DNA of 6,782 nt from JACJWR01 sp964547485 (lineage in GTDB: Bacteria > Actinomycetota > Actinomycetes > S36-B12 > UBA10799), in contig CAZJNU010000123.1 of NCBI GenBank assembly GCA_964547485.1, positions 1 through 6,782 on the forward strand, given 5' to 3'. The notes under the pieces were generated by a model. The model saw nothing but the letters and a program-made list of their open reading frames with translations, did no database searches and had not been told where the DNA came from. Of this stretch, positions 1-5,241 are shown piece by piece. The stretch's first letter is position 1. Each line of letters opens with the position of its first letter. The translations under genes and the position numbers were made by a program.

Positions 1-593
1 GACTCCACACTCCAGTCGGGAAAGTGGCAGTGCAACCCCGCCAGCCGCAAGCCGGCGGAGACCCGAATGCTCTCGACTGCCTCGTCGAAATCGGAACTGT
101 CAACGTCTACCCCGAGCCGCATCCGGGTGCGCCCGCCCAGCGGGAAGTTCACTCTGAGGCCCAGCGAGAACTCCCGTTCCGGGGAGTCCTTGGCGAGTTC
201 CTCGACGATGCGCAGGTCACGAACCGAGTCGACGATGACGGTGCCGCCGTCGTGCATCACCTTCCTCAGGCAGCCCTTCGACCGGTTCGGGCCGTTGAAG
301 ATGAGCGCGGTCCGATCCACCCCCAGCTCATGTGCCAACCAAAGCTCCATGTCGGAGCCGATCTCCGCTCTCACGCCCAGACCAGCCAGGGTCCGGCAGA
401 TGTCCGGCAGGTGGTTGGTCTTGTACGGATAGGCGATGTCGGTGGCCGGATATCGGCCGCCGAACTCCGCCTGGAACTCCCTCACGTGTGCGGTGAGCTG
501 CGCATCGTGAAGGACGTAGAACGAGTCGCCGAACTCCTCGGCAAGGCGGTCGAGTTCATCCCACTCCGGCCACTGCCGGTCACCTTTCGGCAT
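1..593 (-). CDS. Fold-type III PLP-dependent decarboxylase-like protein, N-terminal part (runs off the left edge)
   Basis: The visible 197 residues match the alanine-racemase-fold (type III) PLP enzymes that include diaminopimelate and ornithine decarboxylases. These are cytosolic enzymes that use a Schiff-base lysine to decarboxylate or racemise amino acids. Seen in order: an FYVLHDAQL strand (residues 25-33) like the FYVYD start of the barrel; AYPYKTN with K58 as the likely PLP lysine; EIGSDMEL (about 77-84); IFNGPNRSKG; VIVDS; and GLHCHF near the cut end, matching the GLHCHIGS loop. The ATG at 593 is preceded by AGGA (601-604) with a 7-base spacer, which supports this start. The gene is divergent from the phosphoesterase. 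The catalytic C-terminal beta domain (CxxxD, EPGR) lies outside the window, so the substrate cannot be assigned. The family call is firm, but a specific identity such as LysA is not supported. Confidence 0.85.
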   Translation of the reverse strand, partial: MPKGDRQWPEWDELDRLAEEFGDSFYVLHDAQLTAHVREFQAEFGGRYPATDIAYPYKTNHLPDICRTLAGLGVRAEIGSDMELWLAHELGVDRTALIFNGPNRSKGCLRKVMHDGGTVIVDSVRDLRIVEELAKDSPEREFSLGLRVNFPLGGRTRMRLGVDVDSSDFDEAVESIRVSAGLRLAGLHCHFPDWSVE

Positions 594-600
594 CAACGGT

Positions 601-604
601 TCCT
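601..604 (-). promoter_or_regulatory. Ribosome binding site of the PLP-enzyme gene
   Basis: AGGA on the minus strand, followed by A, lies 7 bases upstream of the ATG at 593. It is the clearest Shine-Dalgarno match near this gene and decides the start. No family-typical sequence is visible upstream of it. Confidence 0.55.
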
Positions 605-939
605 GGCCACGCCGATCAGCGGCAGTCGATCGCGGGATGCAGTGGGGAGGGGTGCCACGGTTCGACACGGTAGCAGCAGGTTCGCGGCCCGATTCCCGAG
701 CGAGTCACGGGCGGCCGAGTTGACCACTTCGTTTCAGGGAAAACGGGAGATTGGCTCGCTGGAACCTTCCACCGACGTTGGGCTGGTTGAGCGGGTACGG
801 TTGCCCAATCCAGCAGGATCCTAGTCGTGGCGGGGCGAACTCGGTAGGACAATCTTCCATCGGATGGCCCCCCTCACCTCGACTCAGATACGGCGGTGCT
901 TCGGTGGCAGGCTGGATCGCGATGGCGTACGACTCGCTC

Positions 940-943
940 AAGG
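940..943 (+). promoter_or_regulatory. Candidate ribosome binding site of the phosphoesterase gene
   Basis: AAGG lies 8 bases before the GTG at 952. A second purine run, AGAGGG (945-950), is only one base from the GTG and too close to act alone. An alternative in-frame ATG at 922 has only a weak GGA (914-916) upstream. Confidence 0.35.
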
Positions 944-951
944 CAGAGGGT

Positions 952-2892
952 GTGAACAAGCGCCTGTTGTCGTGGATCACTGCGGCCGCTCTCGCATTCA
1001 CGGCGGTGCTGCTGGCCGGCATGCCCGCGCAAGCGGCCGGAAGCACGCTGTCAACGCCCACCGCCGGATCGTCGATCACCCTGAGTAGCGCGACTCCAAC
1101 TCGAGTCACTCCCCGACCGGCCAACGGCGCTCCCGCAGTGCAACACGTGTGGTACATCATGCTCGAGAACAGCAGTTTCGAGGAGAACTTCGGGGCCTCG
1201 GTGCAGAACGATCCGCGCACTCGCTACCTTGCCAAGACGCTGCCGTCGGGGGGCGCGCTGCTGCAGAACTACTACGGCATTGCGCATCCGAGCACGAGCA
1301 ACTGGATCGGCGCAATCAGCGGCCAGCCGCCCAGCTTCGGGTACGCCCCGAGCCCCTGGTCCAATCAGTGGGACCCGTGCGATGAGGGCTACGGCGTCCA
1401 CTTCTGCCTTGGCACCCAGCTGAACTGTCCGGCCTTCGTTCCGTTCCAGAATGTCTGGTCGGTGCGGGGAAGCACTCCGGCCCGATTCCGCACCACAGTG
1501 AACGGCGTCCTCACCGGGCAGCAAGGGTGCGTATACCCACAGCAGATCGAAACAGTCGTCGACCAACTCGAGACCCAAGGGCTGACGTGGAAGGCGTACA
1601 TGCAGGGGATGAGCGGGAATTGCCAGCACCCGGCGCTCAATTCGGTCGACCCCACCTCCCTCAACCTCACGCAGAACATCTACGAGACCGGCGAGAACCC
1701 GTTCATGTACTTCCGGTCGGTGATCGATGATGTCGCCTCCTGCCAGCAGAACGACGTACCACTGGGTTCCGTGTCGAACCCAGCTGTTCCGGGCCTGGCG
1801 CGCGACCTCAGTTCGGCTGCCACCACTCCGAACTTCTCGTTCATCGGGCTGACCATGTGCGACCTTGGGCACAATCTGTGCGCGCAGGGACCCACCGGCC
1901 CGACGGCTCCATGCCCCATCGTGGCGGGTGTCCGTGACAATGCCTGCCTCGGGCAGGCGACCAGGAAGTTGGCTCAGCTAGTCCCAGCAATCCAGAACTC
2001 ACCGGCCTACCGACAGGGGAATGGCCTGATCATCATCAACTGGGATGAGGCCTCCTATTTCGTCGGTGACAAATACGCCGACGACAGGTCGTCGAACAAC
2101 GAGATCAACCAGTTGGGCGCGAGCGGATCCCCCAACGACACGCGATTCGGCTTCCGCAATGGCATGTGCTACCCGGGGCACCTTGGTGGCGCCGCCGGAG
2201 CAGCACTTCAGTGGTACGCGAACCACGAGGACGGCATTTCTCCGACCTTCAGCTGCAACCAGCCTGCGACCGTCAACCCGGGCGATCCGGGGCCGGGCGG
2301 CGACTCCACGCACAACAGCGGCGGGGGCAACACCGGCGCAATCTTGCTGTCCCCCTGCATCACGGCCGGCACTGTCAGCCCGACCGCCTACAACCACTTC
2401 AGCATGCTGCGGACCATCGACGACATCTTCGGTCTGCCACACCTCGGGTATGCATCCGACCAGAGCCCGAACATGCGATCTCTAGGCACCGACGTGTTCA
2501 GCCGATGCCGTTCCGCGACGCCTCCGAAACCGACAACCTCGAGCGGCAAGCTGCTGATCAAGAGCCGATCCCTCACCGTTCAAGGGGATGGGATCGTGGT
2601 CACCACCAGTTGCACCGCCCCGATCGGTCGGCAGTGCAACGGTCGGATCACCCTGAAGTCGAACCCACCGGATGCCCGTGACCGGTTCATCCTCGGCCGC
2701 CGCGACCTCTCCCAGCGGGGCGGAACCACCCAGGCTGTCACCGTCTATCTGTCGACTCGCGGGATGAACTACATCCATCAGGGCAGAGTGATCCCGGCCA
2801 TTGCAGCCACCCAGGTAACCACCGGAACGGGGTTCAGTGCTCCACAAACGGTTACCTTGCCGATCCGAGCCAATCCGGGTAGCCGCGGCTAG
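952..2892 (+). CDS. Secreted phosphoesterase, alkaline phosphatase superfamily (PF04185-like)
   Basis: This is a predicted exported phosphatase or phospholipase C-like hydrolase of 646 residues. The family cleaves phosphate esters outside the membrane using two metal ions and a Ser/Thr nucleophile; the substrate here is unknown. Residues 1-28 form a Sec signal peptide: NKR, a long Ala/Leu-rich core, then PAQA before AG. The core follows: HVWYIMLEN (65-73) with the first metal-site acid; GIAHPSTSNWIGAISGQ (109-125), the HPS segment likely holding the nucleophile; INWDEAS with D365/E366; and YNHFSMLRTIDDIFGL starting at 480 with H482, a typical late metal ligand. A Gly-rich loop lies around 445-460. 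A Pro/Thr linker near 523-530 leads to a roughly 115-residue beta-rich C-terminal domain with a cysteine pair, of a kind common on secreted actinobacterial proteins. The GTG start was chosen because it places NKR at the very N-terminus; ATG 922 would add 10 residues. No lipobox or C-terminal anchor is seen. Confidence 0.88.
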   Translation: MNKRLLSWITAAALAFTAVLLAGMPAQAAGSTLSTPTAGSSITLSSATPTRVTPRPANGAPAVQHVWYIMLENSSFEENFGASVQNDPRTRYLAKTLPSGGALLQNYYGIAHPSTSNWIGAISGQPPSFGYAPSPWSNQWDPCDEGYGVHFCLGTQLNCPAFVPFQNVWSVRGSTPARFRTTVNGVLTGQQGCVYPQQIETVVDQLETQGLTWKAYMQGMSGNCQHPALNSVDPTSLNLTQNIYETGENPFMYFRSVIDDVASCQQNDVPLGSVSNPAVPGLARDLSSAATTPNFSFIGLTMCDLGHNLCAQGPTGPTAPCPIVAGVRDNACLGQATRKLAQLVPAIQNSPAYRQGNGLIIINWDEASYFVGDKYADDRSSNNEINQLGASGSPNDTRFGFRNGMCYPGHLGGAAGAALQWYANHEDGISPTFSCNQPATVNPGDPGPGGDSTHNSGGGNTGAILLSPCITAGTVSPTAYNHFSMLRTIDDIFGLPHLGYASDQSPNMRSLGTDVFSRCRSATPPKPTTSSGKLLIKSRSLTVQGDGIVVTTSCTAPIGRQCNGRITLKSNPPDARDRFILGRRDLSQRGGTTQAVTVYLSTRGMNYIHQGRVIPAIAATQVTTGTGFSAPQTVTLPIRANPGSRG

Positions 2893-2896
2893 CGGA

Positions 2897-2930
2897 GTGG
2901 TCGATCGGCAGGCCCCGCGCCGGTCTCCAC
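2897..2930. terminator. Candidate bidirectional hairpin terminator between convergent genes
   Basis: An inverted repeat occupies most of the 50-base gap between two convergent stops. GTGG (2897-2900) pairs with CCAC (2927-2930). GATCGGC (2903-2909) pairs with GCCGGTC (2919-2925) with one T-G wobble, around a 9-base loop and a small internal bulge. There is no T-tract on either side, as in many hairpin-only terminators proposed for high-GC actinobacteria. The position supports a shared terminator; the function is inferred. Confidence 0.45.
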
Positions 2931-2942
2931 CGTGCGCAGTGC

Positions 2943-3164
2943 TCAGAGATTGGTGACGGGTGGGTACTGCGGGTTGTTGTCCTTGGCCCAGTCCTCGCCC
3001 ATCACCTTGGCGATCTCGTGTTGGCTGACACCAGCCAATTTCGCCGCCTTGGCGGCCCTGCCGGCGCGCGCGTCTGCCGCCGCCAATCCGTCCAGCGCAC
3101 GTTTGTACTCGGCCCCCGCGGCTACGAGTTCTTCTTCGGCCCGGCGGCGGTCTTCAGTCGTCAT
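2943..3164 (-). CDS. Small helical protein with a helix-turn-helix-like segment
   Basis: This predicted protein has 73 residues and belongs to no named family I recognise. Residues 4-40 are Glu/Arg/Ala-rich and should form one long amphipathic helix, possibly a coiled coil. Residues 40-56 (AAKLAGVSQHEIAKVMG) have the spacing of a helix-turn-helix, with Gly-Val-Ser at the turn, as in sigma-region-4-like or Xre-like small regulators. The tail (57-73) is polar and ends in PQYPPVTNL. DNA binding is an inference from this one motif. The start is uncertain: the ATG at 3164 has no good Shine-Dalgarno, and an in-frame ATG at 3200 would add 12 residues and shorten the gap to the upstream DUF2804 gene from 68 to 32 bases. 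It reads in the same direction as the PPOX and DUF2804 genes and is probably the last gene of that unit. Confidence 0.7.
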   Translation of the reverse strand: MTTEDRRRAEEELVAAGAEYKRALDGLAAADARAGRAAKAAKLAGVSQHEIAKVMGEDWAKDNNPQYPPVTNL

Positions 3165-3232
3165 GGTTTCATCGTGCCCTGCCGACACCCCCGGTGTCAT
3201 TGCCGATGGCCGCCGATGCGAGTCGGCGACGG

Positions 3233-4129
3233 CTACCAGCGGTTCCGGGCCTCTTCGGCCCAACCGACCAGACCGTCCAGCGACACCTTCCGGCCGGCCT
3301 CGTCCCGGGCCGACCCGCTCCACACCCCGAACGCCTGTTGGACCCGGAACGCGGCCACCGCCAGATTGGTATTGGCAGATCGAACATGGAACGGGGTCAA
3401 NNNNNNNNNNNNNNNNNNNNNNNNNNNNNNNNNNNNNNNNNNNNNNNNNNNNNNNNNNNNNNNNNNNNNNNNNNNNNNNNNNNNNNNNNNNNNNNNNNNN
3501 GGCCATCGGCCTCGGCCGCGGTCCAGCACTGCGAAAGACTCCCCGCTCGGAACAACGTGGGCCTGGCCATCGACGACAATCTGACCCGTCAGCGGGCGGG
3601 CCACATCCTTGACCGTGTACTGCAGCCGCCTGCCACCCCACGGAACCACAACGCCAAGGCTGTCGCCGCCATCGGCCGCCACCAGATCCGCGTTGACTCG
3701 GGCACTGCGGACACTCAACCTGGTACCGCCGGGAACATCCGCGAAGGTCATGGTCAGTTTCGCCGCGCTTGCGCGCGCGGTCAGCGGACCTGGCGTGTCG
3801 GGCAGCAACGCGGGTGCCCACGGCGGCGTGATGGCATCACAGACGATCTCGACACCCGTCATCCGGTCATAGACGTACAACTGGTGCGCCTTGAGGTAGT
3901 CCAAGTTGGACAGGGTCAGACCGAGAATGTGCCGAGGGGTGATCAGACCCCAGTATTCCCAACGTTTGTTGCGCCCCCAACCGTGCAGATTGGAGACGTG
4001 GACCGGCTGTCGGGAGTACCCCACAGCCGCAGGGTTGATCCGGCCGTCGGCAAGACATAACTCAACCGGCGCGACGATTTCGGGTAGCGCCTGTGGGCGG
4101 GTCTGTCCTGCACCGGAAGAGTCCATCAT
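3233..4129 (-). CDS. DUF2804 family protein, interrupted by an assembly gap
   Basis: This is a member of the DUF2804 family, whose biochemical function is not established; the fold is mostly beta. The N-terminal hallmark is clear: LCLADGRINPAAVGYSRQP (24-42), then NLHGWGRNKRWEYW (47-60). Later blocks are the DVPGGTRLSV region, VVPWGGRRLQYT, and ESFAVLDRGRGRWP just before the gap. After the gap the text resumes with LTPFHVRSANTNLAVAAFRVQQAFG and ends GLVGWAEEARNRW. Both sides lie in one frame across the 100 N, giving an apparent 298 residues. From memory of the family, the missing block is the Trp/Gly-rich core and is longer than 33 residues, so the true protein is probably longer. The start is the first of two adjacent ATGs (4129 and 4126), 11 bases after the upstream stop, with no nearby Shine-Dalgarno. 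Translational coupling to the PPOX gene is likely. No signal peptide is visible. Confidence 0.85.
   Translation of the reverse strand: MMDSSGAGQTRPQALPEIVAPVELCLADGRINPAAVGYSRQPVHVSNLHGWGRNKRWEYWGLITPRHILGLTLSNLDYLKAHQLYVYDRMTGVEIVCDAITPPWAPALLPDTPGPLTARASAAKLTMTFADVPGGTRLSVRSARVNADLVAADGGDSLGVVVPWGGRRLQYTVKDVARPLTGQIVVDGQAHVVPSGESFAVLDRGRGRWXXXXXXXXXXXXXXXXXXXXXXXXXXXXXXXXXXLTPFHVRSANTNLAVAAFRVQQAFGVWSGSARDEAGRKVSLDGLVGWAEEARNRW
3401..3500. other. Assembly gap (100 N)
   Basis: Exactly 100 undetermined bases lie inside the DUF2804 gene. A round 100 is the usual placeholder for a gap of unknown size, so the real distance may differ. The flanking coding frames agree across it, which has a one-in-three chance of happening for an arbitrary length. 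Confidence 0.98.
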
Positions 4130-4140
4130 CGACGGGCGGG

Positions 4141-4563
4141 TCAGTGCCGCCCCTCGGCCACGAATCGTCGGCCCGAGACCGAGTGCGGCTGCACTTGAAC
4201 GAACCTGTGCTTGGGCGCCGTGTTCCAGGTGAACAGCGGCAGGGTCTCGGCGATCTCCTCCAGCGGCCCGTGTTCGATCATCCGGGCGGCACCGTGTAGA
4301 ACCACACTCCAGGCCTCGTTGCTGTCTTTGTCGTAGCCGTCGATCTCGAACGCTGCCGCCTGATTGATGGCCAGCGACACCAGTTTCGAACCTTCCGAAG
4401 TGCGGACGAAGATGGAACGTTCGTGCACCACGTAGTTCAACGGGTAGATGTCCGGACGGCCACCGACCGATACCGCCAACCGCCCGAACTGCTCCGATTC
4501 CAGCAGCCGCCAGCACTCATCCTGGTCGAGAATCTCCATGCCGGTGTGCTCATCCGTCGTCAT
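4141..4563 (-). CDS. Pyridoxamine 5'-phosphate oxidase family protein (PF12900-like)
   Basis: This is a complete 140-residue single-domain split-barrel protein of the PPOX-like flavin or F420-binding superfamily. Relatives include nitroimidazole-reductase-like and uncharacterised stress-related proteins, usually cytosolic dimers; the substrate is unknown. Seen in order: CWRLLESEQFGRLAVSVGG (17-35), the usual opening helix and strand; RPDIYPLNYVVHERSIFVRT (36-55), with PLNYVV typical of the cofactor-facing strand; SEGSKL (56-61), the G-KL phosphate-binding turn; AAFEIDGYD (70-78); WSVVLHGAARMI (85-96); and a C-terminal PHSVSGRRF. No extra domain is present. It is the first gene of a minus-strand unit, 11 bases ahead of DUF2804, and divergent from the methyltransferase across 66 bases. 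No strong Shine-Dalgarno precedes the ATG at 4563. An internal ATG (MEILDQDE) could be the start eight residues later, but the longer start fits a leaderless promoter. Confidence 0.88.
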   Translation of the reverse strand: MTTDEHTGMEILDQDECWRLLESEQFGRLAVSVGGRPDIYPLNYVVHERSIFVRTSEGSKLVSLAINQAAAFEIDGYDKDSNEAWSVVLHGAARMIEHGPLEEIAETLPLFTWNTAPKHRFVQVQPHSVSGRRFVAEGRH

Positions 4564-4569
4564 AACCCG

Positions 4570-4575
4570 ATTCTG
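4570..4575 (-). promoter_or_regulatory. Possible -10 element of a leaderless promoter for the PPOX gene
   Basis: CAGAAT on the minus strand matches TATAAT at four of six positions, including the key A and final T. It ends six bases before the ATG at 4563. That spacing would start the transcript at or next to the ATG, which would explain why no Shine-Dalgarno is seen. No good -35 box is found at 16-18 bases. Confidence 0.25.
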
Positions 4576-4629
4576 TCAGGCAACCACCGGTGGCGACACC
4601 CCAATCCCCGCACATGTCATGCTGACCGG

Positions 4630-5241
4630 ATGGGCTTGTACAACGACGTGTTCCTGCCGCGGGCGATAGATCGCATGTGTGGGTCGGCTGGTTTCGACAA
4701 GATCCGCGACCGACTGCTCGGTCCCGCACACGGCGAGGTGCTGGAGATCGGGTTCGGCTCAGGTACCAACCTGGGCCACTACCCGTCATCGGTGACCGAG
4801 GTGTTCGCAGTGGAACCGGCGCCGAAGATGCGGGAACTGGCTGGCGAGCGGATTCGGCAGCGAGCGCTGCCGGTGACATTCGTCGAGCTTGCAGGGTCCG
4901 AGATCGTCGCCGACACCGGCAGTTGCGACACCGCGGTGTCGACTTTCACGCTGTGCACGGTGGCGGATCCAGTGGCCACGCTGTCCGAGATCCGACGGGT
5001 ACTGCGACCCGGCGGCACCCTGCTGATCGCCGAGCATGGGCGCGCGCCTGGTTCCACAATGGCCACCAGCCAGCGCCTGCTGGAGCCGATTCAACGACGT
5101 CTCGCCGGTGGCTGCCACCTCACCCGGGAGCCGCTGGACCTGCTCCAGGCGGCGGGTTTCGACATCGTGACCGCCCGGCAGGACTACCTCGGTGCCCGGT
5201 CCCCGTGGGGGTACCTGACCGTGGCGACGGCCCGGAGCTAG
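4630..5241 (+). CDS. Class I SAM-dependent methyltransferase
   Basis: This predicted soluble methyltransferase of 203 residues has a Rossmann-like fold and moves a methyl group from S-adenosylmethionine to an unknown small molecule or lipid. Motif I is VLEIGFGSG (37-45). The acidic end of strand 2 is E62 in AVEPAPKM. The STFTLCTVAD strand (104-113) and the EIRRVLRPGGTLLIAEHG segment (120-137) follow as in Methyltransf_11 proteins. The start MGLYNDVFLPRAIDR and the later GCHLTRE (161-167) resemble the METTL7/UbiE-like group that includes lipid and thiol methyltransferases; this is a resemblance, not an assignment. The ATG at 4630 was chosen because the family-like sequence begins there. The frame stays open further upstream, but that part overlaps the PPOX gene and looks like shadow sequence. 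Only a weak CCGG precedes the start. Its stop codon overlaps that of the convergent DUF1501 gene within CTAG. Confidence 0.9.
   Translation: MGLYNDVFLPRAIDRMCGSAGFDKIRDRLLGPAHGEVLEIGFGSGTNLGHYPSSVTEVFAVEPAPKMRELAGERIRQRALPVTFVELAGSEIVADTGSCDTAVSTFTLCTVADPVATLSEIRRVLRPGGTLLIAEHGRAPGSTMATSQRLLEPIQRRLAGGCHLTREPLDLLQAAGFDIVTARQDYLGARSPWGYLTVATARS

Larger units (their letters stand above)
594..951. other. Divergent intergenic region without a recognisable gene
   Basis: About 360 bases separate the divergent starts of the PLP-enzyme gene and the phosphoesterase gene, so both promoters should lie here. Open frames cross it on both strands, but their translations are rich in P, R, G and W and match no family I know. 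The phosphoesterase frame stays open upstream of its signal peptide, but the added residues do not look like protein. I see no convincing -35/-10 pair, tRNA or long repeat. A small imperfect palindrome CCATC-G-GATGG occurs near 857-867; it is too short to call an operator. Confidence 0.5.

Noticed and set aside
24..824. Plus-strand open frame of 266 codons at the left end
   Set aside because: It lies antisense to the PLP-enzyme gene, whose minus-strand frame carries clear family motifs. Its own translation resembles nothing and is typical of a high-GC shadow frame.
857..867. Small palindrome CCATC-G-GATGG as an operator
   Set aside because: Five-base arms are expected by chance in a region of this size, and no second copy or promoter overlap supports it.
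751..951. Upstream extension of the phosphoesterase frame to an ATG at 751
   Set aside because: The added residues are not protein-like and would bury the signal peptide 67 residues inside.
1051..1872. Minus-strand open frame of 273 codons opposite the phosphoesterase
   Set aside because: The translation is rich in R, G, A and V without domain motifs, while the plus-strand frame is a clear PF04185-like protein.
4130..4516. Upstream extension of the DUF2804 frame to 4516
   Set aside because: It would overlap most of the PPOX gene out of frame. The extension is Arg/Gly-rich shadow sequence, and the family match begins after the ATGs at 4126-4129.
4423..4629. Upstream extension of the methyltransferase frame
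   Set aside because: It overlaps the divergent PPOX gene antisense and has no family similarity. The methyltransferase pattern begins at MGLYNDVF.
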